From JBQTIP01 sp052388025 (lineage in GTDB: Bacteria; Actinomycetota; UBA4738; HRBIN12): a stretch of 47,968 bases of DNA. A program made the translations under genes and the position numbers. The notes below the pieces were generated by a model that worked only from the letters and a program-made list of their open reading frames with translations, did no database searches and was not told the origin of the DNA. Shown here one piece after another: positions 33,791-41,945 of this stretch (position 1 is its first letter; every line of letters begins with the position of its first letter). The DNA is taken from the NCBI GenBank assembly GCA_052388025.1, contig JBQTIP010000159.1, forward strand, positions 1-47,968, written 5' to 3'.

Positions 33791-35146
33791 ATGGAACTCG
33801 AGCTGTTCGTGACCCAGGGTCTCGGAGACAACAGCTACCTCATCGTCTCGGACGGCGAGGCCGCCATCGTCGATCCCCAACGTGACGTGGGACGCGTGCT
33901 TGCGGCGGCGGAGGCCCGTCGAGCTGGGATCCGGCTCGTCCTCGAGACGCACGTCCACAACGACTACGTGTCCGGTGCGCTCGAGCTCCGCGTGGCAACC
34001 GGCGCGGAGATCGCGGGATCGGCGGCGGCGGGCTACGGGTTCGCATATTCGGCGCTCCGTGAGGGAGACGAGCTGGAGCTGGGCGGCGTCCGGCTGCGCG
34101 CGATGGAGACGCCAGGCCACACGCCGGAGCACCTTTCCTTTCTTGTGTCGGAGGGGAGGACCCCCATGGGGGTGTTCACGGGCGGGAGCCTGATGGTGGG
34201 CAGCGCGGGGCGAACCGACCTGCTCGGCCCCGAGATGACCGACCGGCTCACCCGAGCCCAGTACGCCTCGCTCCGACGCCTGGCGGCTCTGCCAGACGAC
34301 GCGCAGGTACTTCCCACGCACGGTGCCGGAAGCTTCTGCGCGAGTGGGACCCCCCAGGAGTCGAGGACGTCGACCATCGCACACGAGCGAGCCGAGAACC
34401 CGGCGCTCGCCTCTTTGGACCTGGAGTCGTTCGTCGAGCAGCAGCTCGCGGGGCTCGCTGCCTTCCCGGCCTACTACGCGCACATGGCCCCGATCAACCG
34501 CGCGGGGCCCAAGGTCTACGGGAGCGTGCCGAAGCCGCCCGGACTCTCCGCCGAGAGCTTCGCGGCTCGCGTCGGGACAGCCCACGTCATCGATGCTCGT
34601 GACAGTCGGGAGTTCGCCGCTTCGCACGTCCCCGGGTCGCTGAACGTCCAGCTTCAGGACTCGTTCTCGAGCTACGTGGGCTGGCTCGTTCCGTTCAACA
34701 CCCCCATCCTCTTGGTGTTGCCGGAGCCGGAGAGCGACGCTGCGGAGGAGGCAGCCTCGGCGTTGTTCCGGATCGGGTTCGAGCGCGTGGTCGGCTACCT
34801 GGACGGCGGGATCGACGCCTGGCGCTCGGCGGGGCACGAGGTCCGCTCCTACCCGGTCGCGAGTGTGGACGATCTGCTTGAGGCCTTGCGCGACGGCTCC
34901 ATATCGGTGCTGGACGTCCGCCAGCGAACCGAGTGGGACGCGGGTCACCTCGAGGACAGCCGGCACATCTTCGTCGGCGACTTGCCGGGGCGACTCGGCG
35001 AGCTCCCCCCCGATCGGGAGACCTGGACGGTCTGCGCGTCCGGAAACCGCTCCGGGATCGCGGCAAGCATTCTCGACCGCGCGGGGATGCCGGCCCGACT
35101 CGTAGCCCCCGGCGGGGTGTCCCAGGCGCTCCGCCGGAGGGCCTGA
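33791..35146 (+). CDS. Metallo-beta-lactamase fold / double rhodanese protein
   Basis: The 451-residue protein joins an MBL-fold hydrolase domain (1 to about 245) to two rhodanese domains (about 255-350 and 355-450). Metal ligands are HVHNDYVSG near residue 54, then TPGHTPEH. The order resembles ETHE1-type persulfide dioxygenases fused to sulfurtransferases, which oxidise glutathione or other persulfides. The second rhodanese has an active-site Cys in VCASGNRSG. The first has ILLVLPEPES at that place and no Cys, so it is probably inactive. Start could be GTG 33788 or ATG 33791; neither has a well-placed ribosome site. The long opposite-strand frame over the same region is a shadow. Role in sulfide or persulfide detoxification is inferred. 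Confidence 0.9.
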   Translation: MELELFVTQGLGDNSYLIVSDGEAAIVDPQRDVGRVLAAAEARRAGIRLVLETHVHNDYVSGALELRVATGAEIAGSAAAGYGFAYSALREGDELELGGVRLRAMETPGHTPEHLSFLVSEGRTPMGVFTGGSLMVGSAGRTDLLGPEMTDRLTRAQYASLRRLAALPDDAQVLPTHGAGSFCASGTPQESRTSTIAHERAENPALASLDLESFVEQQLAGLAAFPAYYAHMAPINRAGPKVYGSVPKPPGLSAESFAARVGTAHVIDARDSREFAASHVPGSLNVQLQDSFSSYVGWLVPFNTPILLVLPEPESDAAEEAASALFRIGFERVVGYLDGGIDAWRSAGHEVRSYPVASVDDLLEALRDGSISVLDVRQRTEWDAGHLEDSRHIFVGDLPGRLGELPPDRETWTVCASGNRSGIAASILDRAGMPARLVAPGGVSQALRRRA

Positions 35147-35152
35147 TCGCAC

Positions 35153-36289
35153 TCACCTCCTCGAGGGGGACTTGCCCGTCCCACGTGAGAGCCGTCGCTC
35201 GAACCGGCCGCCGACGCTTCTCACGAAGCCCTTCATCTCGAGGCTCATGAGCAAGGAGACGACCTGGGGAACCGTGAGGCCCAGCTCACGCGCGACGACT
35301 TCGGGCAGGACGGCTCCGGTGACCCTTGAGAAGGCGGCAGCTTCCAGCCCGTCCAGCGCCGGTCCGGACCCGGGGGACGCATCCGTCGCCTCGCGCCGCT
35401 CGAGCCCGAGCTCCTCAAGCAGGTCATCGGCCCCCCGAATCGGAACGGCGCCGTCGCGGATGAGCGCGAACGGCACCTCGGCCAGGGGATTGTTCACCGC
35501 TCCCGGGACGGCGAACACCTGACGGCCGAGCTCGAGCGCGTGATCGGCGGAGATGAGCGACCCGCTGCCCGGCGCACCCTCGACGACAACCAAGGCTCTC
35601 CCGAGCGCGGCCACGATGCGGTTGCGGGCAGGGAACCGGAACGGCTCGGCCGGAACCCCCGGCGGGTACTCGCTCACGACGGCGCCCGCCTCGGCGATCC
35701 GAGCGATCAGCGACCGACTCGCCGGCGGATAGACGACGTCGATCCCGCATCCCAGGACGGCGACGGTCCGGCCCCCCGCTGCGAGCGCCCCCTCGTGGGC
35801 GGCCGCGTCGATGCCCCGGGCCGCCCCGCTCACAACCCATGCTCCCGCCGCCCCCAGCGCGCGCCCGAAGTCCTCCGCGATCTCGCCCCCCAGCGCCGTG
35901 CACCGGCGGGCACCCACTATCGAAACGGCGGGAGCGACCTCTGCGAGCGAGCGACCCCGCACGAACAGCGAGGCGGGTGGATCGGCAAGCGCCTCCAGGG
36001 CGTGCGGATACTCGGCGTCCCCGGTGACGACGATGCGCGCGCCGCAGGCCGCGACGGCTTCCTCGATCGGCGCCGGATCGATCGAGCGCGCGAACTGCTG
36101 ATCGGCGGCGCTCCCGGCCCTTCCCGAGCGGATCAACGCGAGGCTCGCAGACGCCGAGCCCCCGCGCCGCGCGAGCTCCAGGAGCCTTCTCGGCGTGAGG
36201 CCCCGAAGCGCGGAGAGCACCAAGACCGCTCGACGATTGTCGCGCCCGCGCGCGAACCCTTCTGGCCACTTGGAGCCGCTAGCCGACAC
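35153..36289 (-). CDS. dprA: DNA processing protein DprA
   Basis: DprA loads RecA on incoming single-stranded DNA during natural transformation. The 378-residue protein has the Rossmann-like core: SIVGARRCTALGGEIAEDF, SGAARGIDAAAHEGAL, VLGCGIDVVYPP, SEYPPG, FPARNRIVAALG and GSGSLISADHALELGR. A SAM-like N-terminal region and a winged-helix C-terminal domain (LPEVVARELGLTVPQVVSLLMSLEMKGFVR-like) flank it. It starts inside the end of comM (11-base overlap) and reads in the comM-dprA order typical of the phylum. Other competence genes are not in the window. Confidence 0.94.
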   Translation of the reverse strand: MSASGSKWPEGFARGRDNRRAVLVLSALRGLTPRRLLELARRGGSASASLALIRSGRAGSAADQQFARSIDPAPIEEAVAACGARIVVTGDAEYPHALEALADPPASLFVRGRSLAEVAPAVSIVGARRCTALGGEIAEDFGRALGAAGAWVVSGAARGIDAAAHEGALAAGGRTVAVLGCGIDVVYPPASRSLIARIAEAGAVVSEYPPGVPAEPFRFPARNRIVAALGRALVVVEGAPGSGSLISADHALELGRQVFAVPGAVNNPLAEVPFALIRDGAVPIRGADDLLEELGLERREATDASPGSGPALDGLEAAAFSRVTGAVLPEVVARELGLTVPQVVSLLMSLEMKGFVRSVGGRFERRLSRGTGKSPSRR

Positions 36290-37814
36290 GGGCCAGTCCC
36301 TCTTCGCCCAAGCTCGCCCGGTAAGACAGGGCCTCCCCCAGATGCTCGGCGGAGACCTCCTCGGCGCCAGCGAGGTCGGCCACGGTCCTGGCCACCTTCA
36401 GCGCGCGGTCGAACCCCCGGCCCGTCAGGGCGAGCGTGTCCACCGCCCGGGCCAGCAGATCCCCCGCCCTGACGGACATCCGCGCCTGGCGGCGAGCGAG
36501 GGGGCCGGGGAGCTGCGCGTTGCAAGGAACGCCCATGGAGGCGTAGCGATGGCGCTGGCGCAGGCGCGCCTCCTCGACGCGCTCGCGGATCGAAGCCGAC
36601 GTCTCACCGGCACTCTCGCCCAGGAGCTCCCGCTTGGACAGTCGCGGCACGACGAGCCGGATGTCGATGCGGTCTAGGAGCGGGCCCGAGAGCTTCTGAC
36701 GGTAGAGCTGGGCCCGGTGCGGAAGGCACCGGCACTGGCGGCGAGGATCGCCCTCGTACCCGCACGGGCACGGGTTGGCGGCGGCAACGAGCGTGAACCT
36801 GGCCGGGAACTCGACCGAGCCCGCCATCCGGGTCACCACGACCCTGCCGTCCTCGAGCGGCTGGCGTAGACCCTCGATGGCGTCCCGGCGGAACTCGTTC
36901 AGCTCGTCCAGGAACAGGACGCCGTGGTGGGCGAGCGAGACCTCGCCGGGCCGCAGATATACGCTTCCGCCGCCCAGAAGGCCGGCGAGCGACACCGAGT
37001 GATGAGGCGACCGGAAGGGTCGCTCGGAGACGAGCCCCGTGCCCGGAAGCAGCCCGGCGACCGAGTGAAGCTGGGCGACCTCGAGGGCCTCCTGCCGCGA
37101 GAGCGTGGGAAGGATGGTGGCCAAGCGCCTGGCGAGCATCGTCTTCCCGGCTCCGGGGGAGCCGACCAGCAAGACGTTGTGTCCGCCGGCCGCCGCAACC
37201 TCCAGCGCCCGCCGCGCCTGGGCCTGCCCTCGGATCTCGGCGAAGTCGACCCCGTGCACACCGGGGCCGACCGGGCTCGCCGCGGAGGCGATCGGTGGAC
37301 TCCAGCTCCCTCGCAGGAACCCGGCGACCTCGACCAGCGAGGAGGCGCCTACCACGTGGAGCCCCTCGACAAGCGCGGCCTCCCCGGCGTTCGCCGCCGG
37401 CACGACGACTCCCTCAAGGCTCTCCCTGGAAGCCGCGATGGCAACCGACAGGACCCCGGGTGTGGATACCAACCCGCCCTCGAGCGAGAGCTCGCCGACG
37501 AAGGCGTATCGTTCGAGCAGCGTCGCCGGGACCTGGGCCGAGGCGGCGAGGACGCCCATCGCGATGGGGAGGTCGAGGCCCGGGCCCTCCTTGCGGATGT
37601 TCCCGGGCGACAGGTTGACCACGACCCGACGAAGCGGCCACTCGAGCCCGGAGCTCTCCACCGCGGGACGGATCCGGTCGCGCGCGTCCTGCACGGGAGC
37701 GCCGGGGAGCCCAGTCAGCGTGAGAGAGGGGAGGCCGCGCCCGATGTGCGCCTCCACGGTGACCAGGCGCCCCCGGATCCCCACCACGGTGACCCCGAAT
37801 ACCCGGCCGTACAC
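36279..37814 (-). CDS. comM: ComM / YifB-type Mg-chelatase-like AAA+ ATPase
   Basis: ComM is a helicase-like AAA+ protein that aids branch migration during integration of transforming DNA. The 511-residue protein has an N-terminal Lon-S5-like domain (ESSGLEWPLRRVVVNLSPGN, PGLDLPIAMGVL), Walker A in GSPGAGKTMLARRL, Walker B in VLFLDELNEFRRD, and a zinc-like Cys cluster in CPCGYEGDPRRQCRC. Length is normal. It starts at GTG 37814 with almost no leader and overlaps dprA. Confidence 0.95.
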   Translation of the reverse strand: MYGRVFGVTVVGIRGRLVTVEAHIGRGLPSLTLTGLPGAPVQDARDRIRPAVESSGLEWPLRRVVVNLSPGNIRKEGPGLDLPIAMGVLAASAQVPATLLERYAFVGELSLEGGLVSTPGVLSVAIAASRESLEGVVVPAANAGEAALVEGLHVVGASSLVEVAGFLRGSWSPPIASAASPVGPGVHGVDFAEIRGQAQARRALEVAAAGGHNVLLVGSPGAGKTMLARRLATILPTLSRQEALEVAQLHSVAGLLPGTGLVSERPFRSPHHSVSLAGLLGGGSVYLRPGEVSLAHHGVLFLDELNEFRRDAIEGLRQPLEDGRVVVTRMAGSVEFPARFTLVAAANPCPCGYEGDPRRQCRCLPHRAQLYRQKLSGPLLDRIDIRLVVPRLSKRELLGESAGETSASIRERVEEARLRQRHRYASMGVPCNAQLPGPLARRQARMSVRAGDLLARAVDTLALTGRGFDRALKVARTVADLAGAEEVSAEHLGEALSYRASLGEEGLARVG

Positions 37815-37823
37815 GTTCGCGAA

Positions 37824-37829
37824 ACGCTA
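37824..37829 (-). promoter_or_regulatory. Possible -10 element of comM-dprA
   Basis: TAGCGT on the minus strand would start transcription about three bases before the GTG at 37814. No -35 or ribosome site is visible. Confidence 0.3.
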
Positions 37830-37944
37830 GCGCGAGGTAGTGACAGGCCGGTCGCGACCGCGGTGTGCGGCCCGGCCTCGACATGCCCAGGCAACACCCC
37901 ACCTGGAGTATCCTCGCGGCGTAGTCACCCTCCGGAGGTGGGCC

Positions 37945-38076
37945 ACGAGGTGCTCCAACTGCGGTGAGGAGAACGCGCAGGCTCCCGTCGAGGCCGGAGC
38001 GCGGCCCGCCCCAACGGAAGCGTCCATCGGTGTGCATGAAAGAGTTGCAACTCGCCCGGGTCAAGAGGCCCGATGA
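37945..38076 (+). pseudogene. Possible remnant of a zinc-ribbon protein gene
   Basis: GGAGG at 37934-37938 is followed after six bases by ACG and then an open frame reading RCSNCGEENAQ, the exact style of the first zinc-ribbon half in proteins like the cyclase at 14711. There is no ATG, GTG or TTG in the right place, no second CxxC, and the frame stops after 44 codons. It may be a decayed 5' end, a rare ACG start, or chance. The surrounding 283-base gap (37815-38097) shows nothing else except the palindrome GAGTTGCAACTC at 38042-38053. Confidence 0.2.
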
Positions 38077-38097
38077 AGCGGTGCTCGCCCGGATCCG

Positions 38098-38469
38098 TCA
38101 GAAGGCGTCTTCGAAGATCTCGACGGACGGAGCGCTCGGACGAGCCATCGCGACGCTCGCGACGTCGAACCGAACCCGGTCGAAAGACCGGCCGGCCGAG
38201 GAGAGGAACAGCTCCGCGAGCCGGCGCAGCTTCCGCTGCTTCGCCGCCGTGACGGCCTCGTAGCCGCCGCCGAAGGTCCCACCCGCCCGGGTCTTGACCT
38301 CGCAGAACACCAGGACGCCGCGGCGTTCCACAACGAGATCAAGCTCCCCGACCCTGCACCGCCAGTTACGGGCGACGAGCCGATATCCTCGCCCGAGGTA
38401 GGTGCGCAGGGCGGCCTCCTCCCCGAGCGCGCCCAGCGTCATCCTAGGGGAGGGCGCTTCGGCCTTCAT
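38098..38469 (-). CDS. yraN: YraN / UPF0102 family nuclease-fold protein
   Basis: This 123-residue protein belongs to UPF0102, small proteins with an endonuclease-like fold, usually placed beside comM and rnhB. Motifs are LGEEAALRTYLGRGYRLVARNWR, GELDLVVER, and VFCEVKTRAGGTFG, where the E-x-K matches the PD-(D/E)xK pattern. The activity is not established. A TAnnnT element (TAGGCT, 38478-38483) lies eight bases before the ATG, again near leaderless. The gap to DUF2469 is 31 bases. Confidence 0.9.
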   Translation of the reverse strand: MKAEAPSPRMTLGALGEEAALRTYLGRGYRLVARNWRCRVGELDLVVERRGVLVFCEVKTRAGGTFGGGYEAVTAAKQRKLRRLAELFLSSAGRSFDRVRFDVASVAMARPSAPSVEIFEDAF

Positions 38470-38500
38470 CGAACGGGAGCCTACCCCGGCCCACCGACAC

Positions 38501-38821
38501 TCAGTCTGGGAGCGGCGGCTCCCCCGAGAGCGGCTCTGCCTGGCGCGAGAGCTCCTCGACGTTCACGTCGCGCCGCGTGAGGACCCGAACCTTCGACACG
38601 AAGCGCGCGGGCCGGAACATGTCCCAGACCCAGGCATCGGCGAGCTCCACCTCCACCCAGCCGGAGCCGTCGTCCCGCGGCGTGACCTGCACGTGGTTCG
38701 CCAGGTAGAAGCGCCGCTCGGTCTCGACCACGTACCCGAACATGGGGAGCACGTCGCGGTACTCGCGGTAGAGCTCGAGCTCGCGCTCCTCCTCGAACCG
38801 CTCGATGTCGTCCTCGGCCAT
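38501..38821 (-). CDS. DUF2469 domain protein
   Basis: The 106-residue acidic protein matches DUF2469, a small family that is almost restricted to actinobacteria and lies between rnhB and yraN. Its features are EDDIERFEEERELELYREY, VVETERRFYLANHVQV and VRVLTRRDVNVEEL. Function is unknown. It is the best single phylum marker in this window. GAAGGG lies three bases before the ATG, and the rnhB stop touches the start. Confidence 0.9.
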   Translation of the reverse strand: MAEDDIERFEEERELELYREYRDVLPMFGYVVETERRFYLANHVQVTPRDDGSGWVEVELADAWVWDMFRPARFVSKVRVLTRRDVNVEELSRQAEPLSGEPPLPD

Positions 38822-39469
38822 CTACCCTTCAGTATGGCGCGTGGGAGCGACATCCAACCGATCGCCCACCCCCTTGAACGAGAGGCGGTGGATCGGCGTG
38901 GGGCCGAGCCGATCGAGCACCTGCCGGTGCCACGCGGTTCCGTAGCCGCGATTGTGGTCGAACCCGAACTCCGGGAACCTGCGGTGGTATCGGTCCATGA
39001 TCCGGTCGCGGGTGACCTTGGCCACTACCGAGGCGGCCGCCACGGAGGCGGTGACGGCGTCGCCCTTCTTGATCGACAGGCACGGCCAACCCATCCGAGG
39101 GATCGGCCAGCCGTCGGTCAGCACGTAGTCCGGCCGGACGTCGAGCGTCCGCACGGCGCGCCGCAACAACCACTGGTTCGACCGATGGAGCCCGCGGCGA
39201 TCGATGCGCGAGGGCATCGCGCGGCACACCGACACCGCCAGGGCCTCGGCCACGACCCGCTCGAAGCACGATTCTCGCTGGCGGGCAGTGAGGACCTTGG
39301 AGTCGGCCAGGCCATCGAGGTCGAACCCGTCCGGGAGGATCACCGCAGCCGCGACCATCGGCCCGGCCAGCGCCCCCCGTCCGGCCTCGTCGGCGCCGGC
39401 GATGCGGCGGAAGCCCTGCTCCCGCAGCCGGCGCTCGTAGCGCCCGAGGTCTAAGGCCCGCGGAGCCAC
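38822..39469 (-). CDS. rnhB: Ribonuclease HII
   Basis: RNase HII removes ribonucleotides and RNA from RNA-DNA hybrids. The 215-residue protein has the catalytic start GADEAGRGALAGP with Asp27 and Glu28, VLTARQRE, VDQ-less middle part, and later KGDAVTASVAAASVVAKVTRD with the third acidic position, then RGYGTAWH. Length is normal. GTG 39469 lies 19 bases inside the end of lepB, so the two genes overlap. Confidence 0.93.
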   Translation of the reverse strand: MAPRALDLGRYERRLREQGFRRIAGADEAGRGALAGPMVAAAVILPDGFDLDGLADSKVLTARQRESCFERVVAEALAVSVCRAMPSRIDRRGLHRSNQWLLRRAVRTLDVRPDYVLTDGWPIPRMGWPCLSIKKGDAVTASVAAASVVAKVTRDRIMDRYHRRFPEFGFDHNRGYGTAWHRQVLDRLGPTPIHRLSFKGVGDRLDVAPTRHTEG

Positions 39470-40200
39470 CCGATCCGCGACGGTGGCCAGATGATGACGA
39501 ACGCCTTGCCCACGACCTTGTCGATGGGAATCATGCCGAGGCCGAACCGAGAGTCGTTGGAGTTCAACCGGTTGTCGCCCATGACGACAAGCTTCCCCTC
39601 GGGAACCGTGACCGGCCCGTACTGGCGGGTGTCCTTCGGGCCCCGCAGGTACGGCTCATCCAGCGCCCGGCCGTCGATGGTGAGAACGCCCCCCCGGTAC
39701 TCGACCGTCTCGCCCGGGAGCCCGATCACCCGCTTGATGAAGTCCTCCTCACTCGGGCGGGCGAACCCGAGGCCCTCGGACAGCCAGTGGAGGAAGCCCC
39801 CGATGACGCCTCGATCCGGAGCCTGCGAGGGATCGGGGTTCTCGAAGACGATGATGTCCCCGCGGCCGGGGGCGCCGGCCACCTTGATCACTAGGACCCT
39901 GTCCCCAGGCTCGAGCGTCGGCTCCATGGAGCCCGACGGGATGTAGAACGCCTGCACGAGGAAAGTCTTGATGAGCAGCGCCAGGAGGAACGCGATGATG
40001 ATAAGGACCGGCAGCTCGCGGGCGAACGCGAGCACTCCCCCGGGCTTGCCCTGGTGCTTCCCTTGCCTCGTGTGCCTTCCGGCCGCCCATTCGTCCCGAT
40101 GCCCGTCGGAGGACGGGAGGCCTTCCTCGGGTCGTGAGGCGGTCGTGGTCGGGGCGCCCGCCTCGGCCGGCTCCGTAGGGCCGGGCGGACGTTCGGACAC
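39451..40200 (-). CDS. lepB: Type I signal peptidase
   Basis: LepB removes signal peptides from exported proteins. The 249-residue protein has about 60 residues of Pro/Gly/basic cytoplasmic extension, one membrane segment (about 64-83), then the catalytic box FYIPSGSMEPTL with Ser91, the general-base Lys156 in DFIKRVIGLPGE, and MGDNRLNSNDSR. The Ser-Lys dyad is intact. It is in the trmD-rplS-lepB-rnhB order found widely in the phylum. It lies four bases after rplS. Confidence 0.95.
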   Translation of the reverse strand: MSERPPGPTEPAEAGAPTTTASRPEEGLPSSDGHRDEWAAGRHTRQGKHQGKPGGVLAFARELPVLIIIAFLLALLIKTFLVQAFYIPSGSMEPTLEPGDRVLVIKVAGAPGRGDIIVFENPDPSQAPDRGVIGGFLHWLSEGLGFARPSEEDFIKRVIGLPGETVEYRGGVLTIDGRALDEPYLRGPKDTRQYGPVTVPEGKLVVMGDNRLNSNDSRFGLGMIPIDKVVGKAFVIIWPPSRIGWLRGP

Positions 40201-40203
40201 CGG

Positions 40204-40620
40204 CTAACCCTGCCCCTCTGCCTCGGCCTCGGCGCCCCCGTCGGTGGTCTCGATGCGACCGACCTCGGTGGCCACGTCCTCTCGGCGCTCCCTGATGCGC
40301 GCCTTGCGCCCCCGGCGCTCCCGCAGGTAGTAGAGCTTGGCCCTTCGGACGCGGCCCTTGGTGACCACCTCCAGCTTCGCGATGGTCGGCGAGTGAACCG
40401 GGAAGGTGCGCTCTACGCCGACCCCGAACGAGACCTTTCGAACCGTGAACGTCTCGCGGATCCCGCCGCCCTGCCGGCGGATCACGACCCCTTGGAAGAC
40501 CTGGACCCGCTCTCGGCCGGCCTCGACGACGCGAACGTGCACCTTCACCGTGTCGCCCGGCCGGAACTCCGGCAGGTCGTCACGAAGGTAGGACTTGTCG
40601 ACGAGATCGGTCTTGTTCAT
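40204..40620 (-). CDS. rplS: 50S ribosomal protein L19
   Basis: L19 sits at the 30S-50S interface. The ATG at 40620 gives 138 residues; upstream frame extension is shadow. Conserved parts are LPEFRPGDTVKVHVRVVE, RVQVFQGVVIRRQGGG, TFTVRKVSFGVGVERTFPVHSP and AKLYYLRERRGRKARI. The C-terminus has a short acidic Ala-Glu tail. No Shine-Dalgarno sequence is present; a promoter lies close upstream. Confidence 0.96.
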   Translation of the reverse strand: MNKTDLVDKSYLRDDLPEFRPGDTVKVHVRVVEAGRERVQVFQGVVIRRQGGGIRETFTVRKVSFGVGVERTFPVHSPTIAKLEVVTKGRVRRAKLYYLRERRGRKARIRERREDVATEVGRIETTDGGAEAEAEGQG

Positions 40621-40633
40621 GGCGGGAGCAACG

Positions 40634-40642
40634 ATGATAGCA
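40634..40642 (-). promoter_or_regulatory. Predicted extended -10 of rplS
   Basis: TGCTATCAT in the 35-base gap after trmD is a near-consensus extended -10 and would give a leader of only about seven bases. No -35 is needed for the extended class, and none is clear. Confidence 0.4.
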
Positions 40643-40655
40643 CCCGGGCTTTCCC

Positions 40656-41345
40656 CTATCTCTGTTGCCCCCCACGGCCACCCAGCAAGTCGGGGCGCTT
40701 GCGGCCGGTCTTCTCGAGGGCTGCTTCCCGTCGCCAACGCTCGACGGCCGCGTGGTTGCCGGATACCAGCACATCGGGCACGCGCATGCCGCGGAACTCC
40801 TGGGGACGCGTGTAGTGAGGGTGGTCGAGGAGACCCTCCTCGAACGACTCCGCTGAGAGCGATTCCTCGCGGCCGACCACCCCCGGCACCAGACGCGCCA
40901 CTGCCTCCAACAGCACGAGCGCAGCGACCTCGCCACCGGAGAGCACGTAGTCGCCGATGGAGACCTCCTCGGCGGGAAGGCCCTCGACGACTCGCTCGTC
41001 AACGCCCTCGTAGCGTCCGCAGATCAGCACGAGCCACGACTCCGCGGCGAGCTCGCGGACCAGCGCCCGGTCGAGCCGTCGGCCGGCCGGCGAGAGCAGG
41101 ATCGTGCGCCGCTCACCCTCTCCGAGCGACTCCGCGGCGGCGAAGATGGGCTCGGGCTTCATGACCATGCCCGGCCCTCCGCCGAAGGAGTAGTCGTCCA
41201 CCTGCCCGTGCTTGTCGGCGGCGAACTCGCGGATGTCGTGGACCCGGACGTCCAGAAGGCCGGCCTCGATGGCCTTCCCGAGAAGGCTCTCCCGCAGCGG
41301 GCTTCCGAAGATACCGGGGAAGATGGTCAGGACGTCGATGCGCAC
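40656..41345 (-). CDS. trmD: tRNA (guanine-N1)-methyltransferase TrmD
   Basis: TrmD methylates G37 of tRNAs that read CNN and similar codons, preventing frameshifts. The 229-residue SPOUT-knot protein shows IDVLTIFPGIF, VDDYSFGGGPGMVMKPEP, LICGRYEGVDERV, SIGDYVLSGGEVAALVLLEAVARLVPGV and PHYTRP. In most bacteria rimM lies directly upstream; here a plus-strand cupin gene separates them, and trmD has its own leaderless-type promoter. Confidence 0.96.
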   Translation of the reverse strand: MRIDVLTIFPGIFGSPLRESLLGKAIEAGLLDVRVHDIREFAADKHGQVDDYSFGGGPGMVMKPEPIFAAAESLGEGERRTILLSPAGRRLDRALVRELAAESWLVLICGRYEGVDERVVEGLPAEEVSIGDYVLSGGEVAALVLLEAVARLVPGVVGREESLSAESFEEGLLDHPHYTRPQEFRGMRVPDVLVSGNHAAVERWRREAALEKTGRKRPDLLGGRGGQQR

Positions 41346-41351
41346 GACCGC

Positions 41352-41360
41352 AGGCTATCA
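41352..41360 (-). promoter_or_regulatory. Predicted extended -10 of trmD (leaderless)
   Basis: TGATAGCCT is followed by six bases and GTG, putting the start on the start codon. The sequence equals the one in front of ispG. It supports separate transcription of trmD from rimM. Confidence 0.45.
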
Positions 41361-41413
41361 GCGGTTCCGGCGGCGAGGTCTCTTGTGGCCGCGACGCGGA
41401 TCGTGCACCTCGC

Positions 41414-41442
41414 TCGACCTCCCCGGGCATGGCTGGCATACT
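41414..41442 (+). promoter_or_regulatory. Predicted promoter of the cupin gene
   Basis: TCGACC and CATACT are separated by exactly 17 bases, with a TGG extension before the -10. Transcription would start near 41449. Between them and the gene, CACTT-CCC-AAGTG (41446-41458) is a small dyad at the predicted start, a possible repressor site, followed by GGAGGG and the ATG at 41470. Confidence 0.45.
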
Positions 41443-41469
41443 CGTCACTTCCCAAGTGAGGAGGGATCG

Positions 41470-41928
41470 ATGGACGCTGGCTCCGTGCTGGGCCCGGGAG
41501 AGGGACGGTCGTTCAACATCGGAATCGACCCGGTGATGGTGAAGACGGACGGGACCTCAACCGAAGGGGCCTTCGCGCTGATCGAATCGACCGTGAGCCC
41601 GAGCGTGCCCGGACCGCCGCCACACGTCCACCGGGATGGGCTTCACGAGTTCTGGTTCGTGCTCGAGGGTGAACTGGAGTTCCTGGTCGGAACCTCCACG
41701 ATCCGAGCGCCCTCGGGCTCGTTCGCTCATGTGCCGCCCGGGGTGATCCACACATTCTCGAACCCCGCCGAAGTGACCGCCCGATTCATCGGGATCTTCT
41801 CGCCATCGCGAGGTCTGGCCATGCTGGAGGACTTCGCGACCGCGTTCCCCCCCGGCGGCGGGCCCCCCGACACGGGCCGGATCGCCGAGGTCTTCCGGGC
41901 CTACGACGTGGAGGTCGTAGAGGGGTAG
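41470..41928 (+). CDS. Cupin domain protein
   Basis: The ATG at 41470 follows GAGGAGGGA and gives 152 residues. A single cupin_2 barrel is visible: metal-binding motif 1 PPPHVHRDGLHEFWFVLEGELEF with two His and a Glu, and motif 2 HVPPGVIHTFSNP with the fourth ligand His. The C-terminal 40 residues are less conserved. Such proteins may be dioxygenases, isomerases or regulators; nothing in the sequence decides this. It lies on the strand opposite to its neighbours, between rimM and trmD, and has its own promoter, so it was probably inserted into the ancestral rimM-trmD order. Confidence 0.88.
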   Translation: MDAGSVLGPGEGRSFNIGIDPVMVKTDGTSTEGAFALIESTVSPSVPGPPPHVHRDGLHEFWFVLEGELEFLVGTSTIRAPSGSFAHVPPGVIHTFSNPAEVTARFIGIFSPSRGLAMLEDFATAFPPGGGPPDTGRIAEVFRAYDVEVVEG

Positions 41929-41945
41929 CGGGCGCCAGGCAGCGT

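Noticed and set aside
33749..35152. A 467-codon minus-strand frame opposite the MBL/rhodanese gene
   Set aside because: The plus strand has metal-binding and rhodanese motifs; the minus frame has none.
38042..38053. Palindrome GAGTTGCAACTC as an operator
   Set aside because: A single 12-base palindrome with no second copy nearby and no promoter in register; too weak to call.
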